A stretch of DNA of 64,000 nt from Clarkia xantiana subsp. parviflora. Taxonomy: Eukaryota > Streptophyta > Magnoliopsida > Myrtales > Onagraceae. The notes under the pieces are model-generated. The model saw only the letters and a program-made list of their open reading frames with translations, was not told the DNA's origin and did no database searches. How positions within the stretch are numbered: position 1 is the first letter of the stretch; each line of letters begins with the position of its first letter. Below are positions 32,935 through 44,646 of the stretch, in pieces. The DNA is taken from contig JAPTYO010000008.1 of the NCBI GenBank assembly GCA_036873135.1, forward strand, positions 42,652,819 to 42,716,818, written 5' to 3'. The translations under genes and the position numbers were made by a program.

Positions 32935-33722
32935 CATGTTGGAAGGGTGGCCCTGTGGGTCTTATGTCCCTTCTCTGTTGGAAGGGTGGCCCTATGGGTC
33001 TTATGTCCCTTTTCTGTTGGAAGAGTGGCCATATGGGTCTTATGTCCCTTTTCGGTTGTAAGGGTTGTCCTTATAGATCTTCCTCTTTCCATATGTAAGG
33101 GTTGTTGATCGCCTTATCATATTTCAGAGTTGTCTTTTTGGATCTTCCCTTTTTCGGTTGGAAGGGTGGCCTTATGGGTCTCATGTCCCTTTTCGGTTGT
33201 AAGGGTTGCCTTTATAGATCTTCCTCTTTCTATATGTAAGGGTTGTCGATCGCCTTATCATATTTCAGAGTTGTCTTTTTGGATCTTCCCCTTTTCGGTT
33301 GGAAGGGTGGCCCTATGGGTCTTATGTCCATTTTCGGTTGTAAGGGTTGTCCTTATAGATCTTCCTCTTTCCATATGTAAGGGTTGTCGATCGCCTTATC
33401 ATATTTTAGAGTTGTCTTTTTGGATCTTCCCCTTTTCGGTTGGATGGGTGGCCCTATGGGTCTTATGTCCCTTTTCGGTTGTAAGGGCTGTCCTTATAGA
33501 TCTTCCTCTTTCCATATGTAAGGGTTGTCGATCGCCTTATCATATTTCAGAGTTGTATTTTTGGATCTTCCCCTTTTCGGTTGGAAGGGTGGCCCTATGG
33601 GTCTTATGCCCCATTTGGTTGTAAGGGTTGTCCTTATAGATATTCCTCTTTCCATATGTAAGGGTTGTCGATCTCCTTATCATATTTCAGAGTTGTCTTT
33701 TTGGATCTTCCCCTTTTCGGCT
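32935..33722. repeat. higher-order tandem repeat: 44-bp units grading into about 143-bp units
   Basis: Begins with three to four 44-bp units (TTGGAAGGGTGGCC, TATGGGTCTTATGTCCCTTT). It then switches to about five units of roughly 143 bp in which that 44-mer is joined to TTGTAAGGGTTGTCCTTATA, CTTCCTCTTTCCATATGTAA and CGCCTTATCATATTTCAGAG. The units are very alike, so the array is young compared with its LARD. Confidence 0.9.
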
Positions 33723-33749
33723 GGAGGATGTCCGTCCACTAGTCGATGC

Positions 33750-34345
33750 CTCGACATAGTGTTGTTGGCAAGACGCTACTTGCGTTGTGTTGACACGTTT
33801 TGTGACCGCATATCCGATGCCTCGGGATAGCGTTGTGAACTAGACGTTACTTGTTAGTTTGACGTGTTTTAACCACTTACCTAATGCCTCGTTGTAGTGT
33901 TAAGGCAAGATGTTACTTGCATGATTTGATACGTTTTATTCCGCTTACTCAATGCCTTGAGATAGCGTTGGGGCGAGACGCAACTTGCGATATGCACTTT
34001 ACCGCCTACTTGATGACTCAAGGTGGCGTTTGAAGCAAGACATTACTTGCTTAATTTGGTACGTTTTATTTCGCTTACCCAATGCCTTGAGGTAGCGTTG
34101 TGGCGAGACGCGACTCACAATCCTAATTACTAAAGTTAACGCGTTTTCCATCGCTTGGAGTTCTAAGATGTGACGTTATGGAAAGACGTTACTTGCTTGG
34201 TTTGGTACGTTTTATTCCGCTTACTCAATGTCTTGAGATAGTGTTTTGGCAAGGTGCTACTTGTAAATGCGTTTTTCCGCCGCTTGGAGTTCCAAGATTT
34301 GGCGTTGGTGCAAGACGCTACTTGCAAATTTTGAATGCGTTATAG
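33750..34345. repeat. degenerate tandem repeat of about 70-100 bp
   Basis: Recurring words are GACGTTACTTGC, TTTGGTACGTTTTATTCCGC, TTACTCAATGCCTTGAGATA and GCGTTGTGG. About eight diverged copies. Oldest-looking of the LARD arrays. Confidence 0.7.
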
Positions 34346-36163
34346 ATGACGCCTCCTCTTTTGTGACTGATGGGGTCTTTCTTCTTTCCCTTGTGTCCTG
34401 AAAAGCATTTGACTCATTTAGTGCTATTGTCATTTCTTACAGAATGGAAAGTTTAAGTGGAGTCCGTAGATCTCCTTTTGGTAATAACAAATTATGTAAT
34501 GGAAGTGGATATTCCCTTCGGGTGTAGAACTTCTTCAAATGTTCTCCACTGAAAGTGTTAGTTGATATCTGCCCTTTTGCATCCTCTAGTCGGTATAAGT
34601 TGTAGATGTAGCCTTATGAGGGCCGTCACTGTTGCCTCCCACACAGGAACTAGTCCTTGTTGTGAGTTTATGCTGTATCATTTATTTGTGGTTTCCATTG
34701 GAAAGAGTGATGCCCGTATTCGTGTGGCCTTCTATTTCGGGGTCTGGGTGGACTATCAAGCACTAGCTCTCATGGTGCCCCCTAGTTGCTTGGTAGCTGT
34801 ACCGTTTGTTCTTGTTTAGCCTGTTAAGGCTTATCCTCCTGTTTCTCGGTTGGGTGCCGAGCACTTGTTCGTTTGGTGCCCCCCAAGTTGCTCGGTCTCC
34901 TTACTCTTTTGTTCTCTTTGAGCATGCCTTTCTTGTATGCACCTTCCAGAATTGGCGAGGTGAGTGGGGGTGGAGGGAGGATTCAATTTTGATCTTCTTT
35001 ACTGTTTCTTCCCTTTACTCTTTGTAGGCGTTGGTTTGGCATGGTGCCCCCAACCCTGTTTTGTTAGCACCCTTGGGTGTAGAATGTTTTGCAAATCCAA
35101 TATCCTTTTAACGTTAGAGTTATTGTTGATCCTTGCGATGAGCATAGGTTTGGTGCTGCCCCCTCATTTAGTGCTACCCCTCCTTGGATGTAGAAGCGGC
35201 TTTTGTCTCAAAAATGAATATTGTGCTGGGAAATGGGAGAGGGATGTGTTTTCCTTGCAGGCTGGGTTTAAGTGGTATTCCCTGCTTTTGCAGCGTGTTG
35301 TCCCGTCCCTTGGGCGGGTGGTCGTCTGGTGAGTGTAACTGTTGTACATAGGTATATTGCATGATGAGATTCTATATGATGGCATTCCATTTGGTTTCCA
35401 TGGAAAGGCATATCGTATTAGAACCCCTTGGATGGTATTCTCTCAAAGTAGGCGCGACAGGCCCTGCTGGTTGTAGTGGCCCTCCCTGTAAGGTTATCAT
35501 TTTGCTCATAGTAGGGGGTGTATGCATGTACCCTCCCCGCTATCATTGGCGATGCTTGCCCCCCTAGTGTGTGTGGTTGCTCTTACTAATGCCATATTCT
35601 TCTGGGGATGGAGTTATTGTTCATATCTCCCTCCTTAGTGTTGCCATATCCTTCAAAGAGTGGTTGTTGTTCAGTGGTCACTTACAGTTGCCTCCTATGG
35701 ATGTGCTCTAGAAGAGCTACTCTAGGTGCATTCGTGAAGGGATGTGAGGATGGTTTTCATCCTTGTGGAGAGGTTATTGTTCTGCTCCCTCCTCATCTTG
35801 CCCCCTATTGGTATATTCTAAAAGAGCTGCCATGGGTGCATTTTTGTTGTAGCCACTTATTTGGCATTTTGGCCTGTTCTTGGGTATTTAATTGTTGCCC
35901 CCACCAGGGGCTTGTCCTTTATTAGGGGTGAGGGAGGTAGTTGTTGATTGACTACCGAGCGTGTTGTCTTGGAGCTTGATGAAGTGTTATCCAAAGAGTG
36001 TTGTTCTCCATTGGACGACGGTTGCTTAGGATCCTTTGGTTGTTGCCCCCGGATGCTAGGCTCCTGGAGACCCACGATAGGTACCTTACTTTTCCGCCAC
36101 CTTGTTCTCTTGGACCCCCTTATTAATTTCCGTCGAGCACAAGTAGTAGGCTACGTTCTTTTT

Positions 36164-36186
36164 GCTCGAATCCGCAGAAGGCGCCA
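36164..36186 (-). other. LARD primer-binding site (minus strand)
   Basis: On the minus strand TGGCGCCTTCTGCGG and then ATTCGAGC follow the LTR after one base. The first seven bases are identical to the gypsy-1 site, and the remainder resembles a tRNA T-arm complement. This fixes the orientation of the LARD and ties it to Tat-type priming. Confidence 0.85.
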
Positions 36187-36187
36187 G

Positions 36188-37061
36188 TGTTTGCACACGA
36201 GTTTCCTTCGTGGGCTTCTCCTTCCGCTTTCCCCTTCTTTATGGGCTTCTCCTTCTAGTATTCCCGCTCCGTGGGCTTCTTCTTCTCTTAAGCCCGCCCC
36301 GTGGGCTTCTTCTTCTAGTATACCTGTAGATGGGCACCGGGGAGGGGGTTCCCAGTGAGCCCACTATTTGCTCACGGTGTCCTGAGTGCCTTCTTGCTTG
36401 GTACCTCCTCCCTTCCTTCTCCTCGTGATACCTGCAAAAAGGGAAATACCGAGACCCAAGGGGGGGGGGTGGTGGTGCTCGATATGCCCTCTCCGATGCT
36501 TAAATGAGTATATGAATTTAGAGAGATAAAGTAGAGAGAAGGCAGAGCTTGAGTGAGATCACAAGATTTCTCAAATGAGGAGAGGAGGCCTCTATTTATA
36601 GAGTTCCTACAGGATCGCCCCGGTCCAGTGGTTCCTGGTCCGGTTGTGGCAGGTTTGTAATATAAGTTGGCCTTAACCGTATGGTGCACTTGAGCTCAGT
36701 TCGATCGTAGATGAGCATAATGTGTTTAAGTGTGTGGGAATGGCCTCCAAGGGCGAGCCCCGGGCGAAATATCGCCTGGGGGTGGGGGTCCGGACGAAGG
36801 GGGCTCGACCGGACGGATAGGGGTACCGGAGGGGTACCCCCAAGGTCTTACTCGGGTTACCCGATCAAGTGGGACCTTGCTCGGGTTGCCCCCCGGGTGG
36901 TCTTTCCACTCAGAGTCTTCCCGGGTGGATTTCGCCACTCGGGGTGTTTTCTGGGCCTGCGTGCTAGGCCTCGGGTGTCCATGTTCCAAATTTCGAATTA
37001 TATTCGGTTATGGCCCAATTATCGGGGTCCAATTTATAATAGCTTGGGCGTATATCCAACA
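36188..37061 (-). mobile_element. LARD 5' LTR
   Basis: 874 bp; minus strand from TGTTGGATATACGCCC to GTGTGCAAACA. The TATA box lies in the palindrome CTCTATTTATAGAG (36590-36603). Further along the minus strand are AAGCATCGGAGAGGGC and CCCTTTTTGCAGG, matching the U5 motifs of gypsy-1 and gypsy-2. Followed by TSD CTCAG at 37062-37066. Confidence 0.88.
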
Positions 37062-37066
37062 CTCAG

Positions 37067-38839
37067 TTCAGAGATGGAATAAAATCTCTGAGATAAGTTT
37101 TTAAACGAAGAAGGATGAAGTCGGTTAAACGATTTTCCTTCAATACATCTTGAACGAAAAGTCAGGCTAGGCATTCAAATCGAATGACACACTTCAAGAA
37201 GCACAGTTCATAAACATAATGTTAGATTCAATATATTAGACGTTCCCTATGGGATGAAGATAGATGATTCACATATATGTAAAACTGTGTTCCAATGAAA
37301 TCGGTAAGACACGTCGCCATAAAAGCTAAAGAATGATAATGAATTAAATCATATCATCATGCGACATTAATTTGCGCATTAAACACGTATTTGGACCAAG
37401 AGTACGTTAACTGCTCTTAGAAAATACCTGGTTACAGCTTGGGAAAATGGTGTCGTGGTTGAACATGAGACATTACATCACTTGAGGTCGAATTTCCAAT
37501 GCATGGTCAGTTTCAAACTGATATAGTCTTGATAGAAACGGAGCAGGATTACACTGACAATCAGGTCCCACTTACTTCGAGTGGGAGATTTGAACCAACA
37601 ACACAAGTGAATGACATGGTAAATGATAATGGAAACATTTTCATAGTAAATCCAGTGGGAGGAATAAACCCTACTACATAAAATCACTATTTCCGCAGAG
37701 ACGAATCAAGTAGAACCTGATAGTCATATTGTTGAACCAGTAATGTCACAACTACCTTTACTACCCATTGTTCCCAGTGGGAGTGAACCGACCAACTTGG
37801 TTCCAGGTCCAAGTGATCAAGGAATTCATCTCAGAAGTAAAACCCCGAGACCGAGAGGTCGTCCGAGGAAAGTTGTAGGTAAAGGTTAAAACACGGATCT
37901 TATTTCCAGTGGGAGTGATGCTCCGATAAGAGGCATTATTCCGAGTGGGAGAAACGTTCAGACTCAAGATAGGATTAACAAGCCTAGACGAAAGTCAAAG
38001 GCATCAAACTTCTCCCAAGAAGTATCCCATCGAGAAGGTTGAAAAACTCACTCTAACAATTGTTGATGAGCATCGGAAATGCCTCAAGTGGAGAAATAGA
38101 GGAAAACAATAAAAGAGATTGATCGCCTAAATGAAAGCCATTATAGTCTGTAGTTGATTTACCTGCTAACCACAGGGGCACAAGGATACGGTGAGTCCTG
38201 AAAAAAGGCTCACCACTGATGGAACAGGTCGGGCGATACAAAGCCCGACTTATTGCGAAAGGATATACCCAACTTCACGGAGTGGACTTTGACGAAATGA
38301 ACTCATCGACTGTGCGTAAAACCAAGGTTAGGGCCATTTATGGTTCTGGTCGCAGGTCTCAGTTTCGAGCTGCACCGAATGAATGTTAAAGACCACATTC
38401 CTCCACGAAAACCTGGAGGAAGAGATCTATATGGAGCAACCAGAGGGTTTCATTACTCCTGGTAATGAACGTAAAGTTTGTAAACTCCAAAGGTCCATTA
38501 CGGTCTTAAACAATCGTCTCGGCAATGGTACCGCAGATTCAACGAGGAAATCGTAGGAAACGGATTCGTGAATCTTCACGAGGATCAATGTGTGTATTAT
38601 AAGACCTCCGGGTCTAAGTATGTCATCTTAACCTTATACGTGGACGACATACACATTGCCGCAAACGATGTGAGTTTTATGAACAAGTCATCCTGGCTGG
38701 CATCTGTGTTCGAGATGAAAGACAGGGGAGAAGCCACGTACATCTTAGGCACTAAAATTGCTAGAGATCGGGCTACCCGGAAATTATGTCTATCTCGAGA
38801 AGCTTATATCAACAAATTGTTGAAAATATTCAGATTATA
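37067..38839 (+). pseudogene. copia-C RT region, heavily decayed
   Basis: 37067-37600 continues the gag-RT interval interrupted by the LARD. From 37606 the M-V-N-D-N-G-N-I-F-I-V-N-P-V-G-G linker and P-R-P-R-G-R-P-R-K (near 37845) can be read, followed by a scrambled RT with stops and shifts. A clean frame returns at 38568-38840: N-L-H-E-D-Q-C-V-Y, L-T-L-Y-V-D-D (the catalytic aspartates are intact here, unlike copia-B) and E-A-T-Y-I-L-G. It stops at TAA 38838-38840 in R-L-stop-D-A-K-P. Confidence 0.85.
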
Positions 38840-38840
38840 A

Positions 38841-39606
38841 GATGCCAAACCCGTGGATACGCCGGTGGTGTTTGGGTGCGCACAGTCGAAACGTGACGAC
38901 CCAAGAAACTGGCAGAGAGAGAACAGATGAAGGGTGCAGAGTATTTAAGCATGGTCGGTAGTCTCATGTACGCCATGCAATGCACCCGTCCGGACATCTG
39001 TTACGCCGTGGGCCTAGTAGCACGATTCCAATCAGATCCTGGCTATCAAAATTTAAGGCTTTAAAACGAATTATTCGTTATCCGAAAGGTACTGCCGATT
39101 ACGCACTGTGCTATGAGGGCAAGACGTTAGAATTGACCGGTTACAGTGACGCCGACCATGGTGGCGATCCGGATGATCATAAGTCTACCACGGGAGGGGT
39201 CTTTCTCCTTGCTAATGCCGTCATTTCATGGACAAGCAAGAAGCAAACCTGTGTCGCGCAGTCTACGATGGAATCAAAATTCGTTGCTCTCTCCAAAAAC
39301 GCACAGGAAGCTGTCTGGCTGATAAGGCTTCTTACTGCACTGCCTGGTGACAAAGACGTGATTAAACCTGTCGTGGTATACTCTGAGAGTCAGGCAGTTA
39401 TTGCGGCAGTTAAGAATCCAAAGTACCATAGTAGGACTAAATACATTGATGTGAAATACTTTTATGCTAAATTTATGGTAGAAGACAATACAATCACTTT
39501 GAAATACTTTTCCACTGATAACATGGTTGCGGACCCATTAAATAAACCACTACGTAGGGAGATATTCAAAAAGCATGTAAAAATACTTGGATTGCGTAGG
39601 GTTTAA
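38841..39606 (+). pseudogene. copia-C RNase H
   Basis: Connection domain P-D-I-C-Y-A-V-G-L-V-A-R-F (38992-39030), then a frame change near 39050, then an intact run from R-I-I-R-Y-P-K-G through D-A-D-H-G-G-D-P-D-D, S-T-M-E-S-K-F-V-A-L-S, D-V-K-Y-F-Y-A-K and A-D-P-L-N-K-P-L to the natural end G-L-R-R-V at 39606. This is the best-preserved RNase H of the family in the window and was used to judge copia-A and copia-B. Confidence 0.9.
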
Positions 39607-40714
39607 AAGTGGAATGTATATGTGATAACGTTTTGATAATTTAAAGTTACGTTTTTAATAAAATAGAGAATTGCAATCGAGTTTATGATCCATCGACGTC
39701 ATAATGTTTGATTACATCAGATTTACGGTCTATAAGCTAAGTCGTAGGAGGATGCAATCCACTGCCAAACTATTTCGAATGTGGGTCTTACCTAGTCACA
39801 CAGGTACGGTCGTATTGCGGTTGAGGGAGGCCTCTACCAAGCAAGGCTGGCTAAGAATCAGGGGGATAAACCTGATTACGCAAGACGATTATCTAGTTTC
39901 AAAGTAACTCGGCACGATCTACGTTTTGCAAATTGCCGAACTCCGTTCATCATTAAACCACATTCTGTGCCATATGAGAATCTGCGATAGCATGATTGAC
40001 ATATCCCATTCCTGTCAACTTAAAAGTTCAGGTATGCTATCGACGCGTGCTTCATACTACGCGTGCCATGTTCGACCACGGGGTCACAACTCGGTTGTGC
40101 TAGATAAGAATCCTCGTGATTCTAACGGGCGCAAACTTCTTCACCTCGAGCGTGTGATTGATCCTGGGCGCCTTATGAAGAGGCACCCAAAGTATCCTCA
40201 CGGATTCAGAAATCATATCCAAGGTCAGGCTCAAAGTTCGCTTCCCGGCGTACGAGCGTAGTGCTGAAAAAAAGGCCCAGTGACTACGTCTTTGGAAACC
40301 GGTTGGGTTTGACTAAGGATATGAGGGATGGGGATGGTCAAGTTCACCTATGATTCACCGAATCTTGTATTCACTAGGTGGCCACCAACCGGATATTAGT
40401 TGAAGGTTGTGAATACTTGTACGGATGCCTTGGAAAAGTGTTCCTATGTGGAAACTAGGCAAATAGAGAATTATCAGTTGACCTAGGATACAGCGCGACA
40501 CTATATTGTTTATGACAGGTTGATTGGAGAAAGGGAATCAATGTTCCGCGGGGCTACAACACTCCTAACAGATGAGTAGCATGATGCCTGTTGTGTTCGC
40601 CTATCGCACGGCAAATCTCGTATGAACTATTCGGAAGCAAGGGCGAGATCGAAGGAGTGAAATGTTGATGCAGATTTGGACGACAATACATTAACATGCA
40701 CCCTTCCATTCCGA
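39607..40714 (+). other. copia-C 3' UTR
   Basis: About 1.1 kb, aligned end to end with copia-A 424-1542. Short plus-strand frames occur in both copies (856-1044 and 39926-40261) with similar peptides, but many of their differences change amino acids and copia-B has a stop in it, so I do not call a gene. Confidence 0.7.
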
Positions 40715-40725
40715 CGAGTGGGAGC
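40715..40725 (+). other. copia-C polypurine tract
   Basis: CGAGTGGGAGC directly before the LTR start TGTAAGC, identical to copia-A. Confidence 0.75.
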
Positions 40726-41326
40726 TGTAAGCATATGGTGATGGGCGTCGTAAATGGAATCCCATTATATGTGTATGTTACCTAAGACAATTGGGTAAAT
40801 GTCACATTAGGACATTGGGCCAGACCCGAATCCCAATTGACATGAGATGCCAAAAAATTGGGCCTCCCTATGCATAGTGGCCGACCGAATTTCATAGATG
40901 GATAAAGTGGACTTTTGTCCACATTACTCCTCCTATATATATGTGGTGATAGGGGTTTTATTAGGGTTAATCATAATTCCTCTCTAGTGGTAATTTGAGA
41001 GAAAACCCTTCCCCCATAACCACCACAGTTCGGCAGAGATGCTACCACCACCAAGGGTGTGCCAATTTTCCTTCGAGCAAACACTCCGGAGATCCGTTCC
41101 TTGTCATGAATCGATCTGAGGCTTTGCTGTGGAGAATATACCGCGTAGGGCTTCCTTAACAAGAACCTCTACAGGTGCCGACCAGAGGACCGTGAACTCC
41201 CTGCTGCAAGATTTTGGGACTACGGACTACGTTTGAGGTATGCGCGAATCTTCCGCTGCATAATATCGATTACTAGCATATACCATGTTTATAGTATCCT
41301 TAATGATTACTCCCCGTAATCTAACA
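40726..41326 (+). mobile_element. copia-C 3' LTR
   Basis: 601 bp, TGTAAGCATATGG to TAATCTAACA, with CTCCTATATATATG as TATA region near 40926. Close to copia-A over the full length. The partner 5' LTR is missing. Confidence 0.9.
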
Positions 41327-42212
41327 TAAAATTCACCGACAACAACACATGGGAAAATGATTTATGAATACTAACCAGGTAAATCAACGTAGAAGACTGA
41401 AGACGATGTGGAGAGAAGTCATAACATTTTAGGGAGAGTACTGAGAACCTTTTGGAGTGAATGTAGAATGAAACCAACTGCTCCTTTTTATAGACGGGAC
41501 GTGGAAACGTTTAAAATATCGGGACTATTGATTTCAAGGGCAATAACGGTATTTTTTAAACCATTCTATTGAAACAACCACGCAGTATTTAATCCCCACC
41601 CGCTTAGTATTTACTGATCCTTACCATTAATTCAGACGATGCGATCTCCAAAGAAAGTAAATGCCACCAAAACCCTACCATTTGGCCGTCACACCCCCTC
41701 TGAGTCTCCTTCAGTAATGTCGACTTGAGAAAAAGTTCAACAATTATCTGACAGTTTGGTGCTTTTGATGGTAAATCTTATCGATGCTTCTGTTCATATA
41801 TATTTTCATTTTCCTAGTAATTCTTATCCTTGTAAATATCAAGTCGTCTCCATTATGATGATAAATAATGTATTCGGGTATAAATTTGTATGTTAAACAT
41901 TACAAAAAAAAGTACAAATTGGTATGTCGACACACCTCAACAATTTAGACATTGTCCAGTTTTGTGTATAAATAACACGTCTCCCAAAGGTGAACTAAAC
42001 GATGAAAACGATGTTAACGTAGAAATTACATTCCTTTTAAGGTTATGTCGACAAACCTTCCGACTTATACAGACAATGGAAATAAAAATATTTTTAATAC
42101 TGCAATTGTAAACCATCCAGACAATTCAATTACTCTATCAAGTACACAATGAATATATTAGCAATGGACAGTATAACTTTTTTTTTAAAGTATTGCTTGC
42201 TGAGTAACCGTT
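41327..42212. other. spacer between copia-C and copia-D
   Basis: 886 bases without a recognisable gene. On the minus strand TATAAAAAGGAGCAG (41487-41501) looks like a TATA box, followed by possible leader sequence cut off by the copia-C LTR. This may be a decapitated host promoter or a piece of another element. The part after 41750 is AT-rich. Confidence 0.4.
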
Positions 42213-42810
42213 TGTTAACATATGGAGATTGGGCGCCATAATTAGGAGCCCATTATATGTATACGTTACCTAAGAAATTTGGTAAATGTCCCATTAGGAA
42301 AAATGGGCTTGACCCAAATCCAAATTGACATGAGAGGCCCAAATATTGGGTCTCCCTTATACATGGCTGGCCGAAACTATTAGTGTAGGGGCAAAGTGGA
42401 CTTTTGTCCACTTTGCTCCTCCTATAAATAAGGAGTGTTAGGGTTTTCTTAAGGGTAATTCGCAATTCCTCCTAAGTGGTGATTTGAGAGAAAAACCCTC
42501 CTCCCTAATACTAGTTTCGGCCGAACCATATTCTTACACCAAGGGTGTGCCAATTTGCTTAGAGCAAAACACTCCGGAGATTCGTCCCTGCCAAGAATCG
42601 ATCAGAGGCTTTGCTGTGGAGACTATACCGCGTAGGACTTCCTTAACAAGAACTTCTATAGGTTCTGTCCGGTGGGTCGTGAACTCCCTCAGCAGGATCC
42701 TTGGGGACTACGAAAATTGATTAAGGTATGTGCACATCTTCCTCTGCGTAATTCTGATTACTGGCATTTACCTGTGTTTAAGCTTCCGTAGTAATCTGCC
42801 CCATAATCCA
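42213..42810 (+). mobile_element. copia-D 5' LTR
   Basis: 598 bp, TGTTAACATATGG to CCATAATCCA. TATA region CTCCTATAAATAAGGAG near 42418. Shares the GAGGCTTTGCTGTGGAG and CCGCGTAGGACTTCC blocks with its relatives. Followed after four bases by a perfect tRNA-Met site. No 3' LTR is found. Confidence 0.88.
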
Positions 42811-42814
42811 AAAG

Positions 42815-42826
42815 TGGTATCAGAGC
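42815..42826 (+). other. copia-D primer-binding site
   Basis: TGGTATCAGAGC, the exact complement of the initiator tRNA-Met 3' end, four bases after the LTR. Confidence 0.93.
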
Positions 42827-44646
42827 CTGTTTTAGAAGTTCTTGATTTTGATAAATTGGTGTTCTTGATTTTTAAAGGTGATGGCTGAAATTTTAAAGAA
42901 CGGAAATTTAAAATTTCCGATTTTTAAAATTGTTAGGGCCGAAATTTCATGATATTCTTAGTAAAAATTTGATGTTCATGATCTTCAAGAATAAGTGGAT
43001 TTTTATCAAAATCAAACATTGGATTATAGATCTTATTAAAATTTTATCTTGAAATTTGACCACTTGTTTCCAATTTGGTGTTTTTCGGTCGAACCCTAAT
43101 AGGATTTACAAGGTAAATTTTTTGATTTCTTAGGCACCAAGATAAAAGTTTCGGCCGAAATTTTTTAAGGTTATTGTTTATCATATTTTAATTTTTATTA
43201 AAGGTAACAATATATCTATAATTGGAAACATAAGGATATGTTCACATTAAATATATATAAATATATAACCATCAATATATCTAGCTAAAATATAGGGATT
43301 AAAGATATTATTAATATATTTAGTTACCTAAAAGATTAAGAAAATATATTGTCAGTATATTTGTTTCCCTATTAAAGATATTAACCATATATTTCTGGCC
43401 CAACCCTCTCGTGATTAATGGGCCGGTCCAATTTGCTAAACTGGATAGGAATAAAACCAAACCAGATTTTCTTAATTAGTTCGACCTAGCCGGGTTGGGT
43501 CGAACCGGGGTAACTAAGTGAACCTAACCGAACCGGTTTTGAGCGATTGAACCGAACCCTATTTTATTGGACCGGTTCGGACCGAACCTGATTTTGAAAA
43601 TAAAACCGGCCCGAACCGAACCGGATTTTTTGGATCGAACTGAACCGTACCGTATTTTTCAAAAACAAATTCAAGTCAATTAATAAAATAGGATTGTCAA
43701 GTTTTAAATTCCAAATATTTTTGAACTTTAATTAGTCTACACAGTGATCGAAGGTTTAAAACTTTTAAGTTTTTTTTTATTAAACCTTAATGCCTAGTTT
43801 TGATTATGGGGATGGATCTCGAAAATCCATGATTTAGGGACTGGATCAATTAGAGGGCTGAATTGAAATTGTTTACTTTTTGTCACATATATTTATTAGA
43901 ACTGTTGCCTTGAAGACGTCAAGCTAGCTAGATATTGGGGGCGGAGCCCTGGTTAAATATATGGTTTGCGTATTAGGACAGACATGCTGTGATGATTGTG
44001 ATTGCCTAGGATTCATGTCTAGAAACACGCATGATTAATTGTAAGCATGAATTGCAAGTCAGCCCCTAATATTTTAAATGTTTTAAAAACAAAAGTCAGT
44101 CGCCAAATATGCATGATTGATGTGGAAGTGTTCATGTATTACACATATGCCTAAATGTTGAGGATGTAGCTGCATGTGATAGTTTACTTGGAAGGTAGAA
44201 TTATATATGCTAGCATGAGTTCCTCTGAACATTAAACGCATGACGCGTATGCATGATGTATGGTTTGATTGATGAATTTTTGGCTTGCTTTGATAATTTA
44301 CTAGTGAAGTAGAATTATATAGGCATGCGTAAGTTCATCGGAACATTTTTAAATACAAAAGGGCCTTGGGAAAGCCAAGATCAGGTATGCTTATCTCAAA
44401 GTTCCTGTTCCGATAATTTGCGAATAAAACCGTTTTTAAGAGATTGATCTATTGGATTGAAAACGACGGTAATGTGAACTCTTTGACGAACCCCCTTCTC
44501 TCGGTTTACTGACGGTCAGATGGTTTAGATGGCTGAGGAATCATTATTTGTCGTATTAAATCTTAATAGATATCCGATGTATACAATTCTTTCTCAAAAT
44601 GTTATTATCTCCCTGATTATGCATGATTATCAATGTGTTAGTTTTC
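42827..44646 (+). other. copia-D long leader
   Basis: 1.8 kb without a convincing coding frame between primer site and gag. Homologous to the copia-B leader, including the AACCGAACC-rich section (43480-43650) and the GGACTGGATCAATTAG segment (43840). Confidence 0.7.

Larger units (their letters stand above)
30065..36163 (-). other. LARD interior, right piece, no coding capacity
   Basis: About 6.1 kb without a recognisable protein on either strand. It is largely a succession of tandem-repeat blocks listed separately (30.8, 31.4, 32.5, 33.0 and 33.8 kb) and scattered GCCCCC-rich words. Segments 31130-31380 and 31740-31980 are diverged direct duplicates flanking the 21-bp array. From 34350 to 36160 I see only unique, non-coding text. 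Open frames found here are shadows of the repeats. Confidence 0.75.
17515..37066 (-). mobile_element. large non-autonomous Tat-like LTR element (LARD), whole, with target duplication
   Basis: LTRs at 17520-18429 and 36188-37061 (about 90% alike by eye) are bounded by CTCAG at 17515-17519 and 37062-37066. Orientation is minus: the primer-binding site adjoins the right LTR (36164-36186) and a CTCGGGGGCAAA polypurine tract adjoins the left LTR. Without gypsy-1 the element is about 8.2 kb. No gag, protease, RT, RNase H or integrase frame is visible on either strand. LTR motifs, primer site and polypurine tract resemble gypsy-1 and gypsy-2, so it was probably mobilised by Tat proteins in trans. 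Inserted in copia-C and later host to gypsy-1. Confidence 0.85.

Noticed and set aside
33130..33624. 164-codon Phe/Ser/Val-rich frame resembling membrane segments
   Set aside because: By-product of the 143-bp tandem array; not supported by any family or by codon pattern.
36164..36186. tRNA gene fragment
   Set aside because: Only the 3'-end complement is present next to an LTR, as expected of a primer-binding site; no cloverleaf can be formed.
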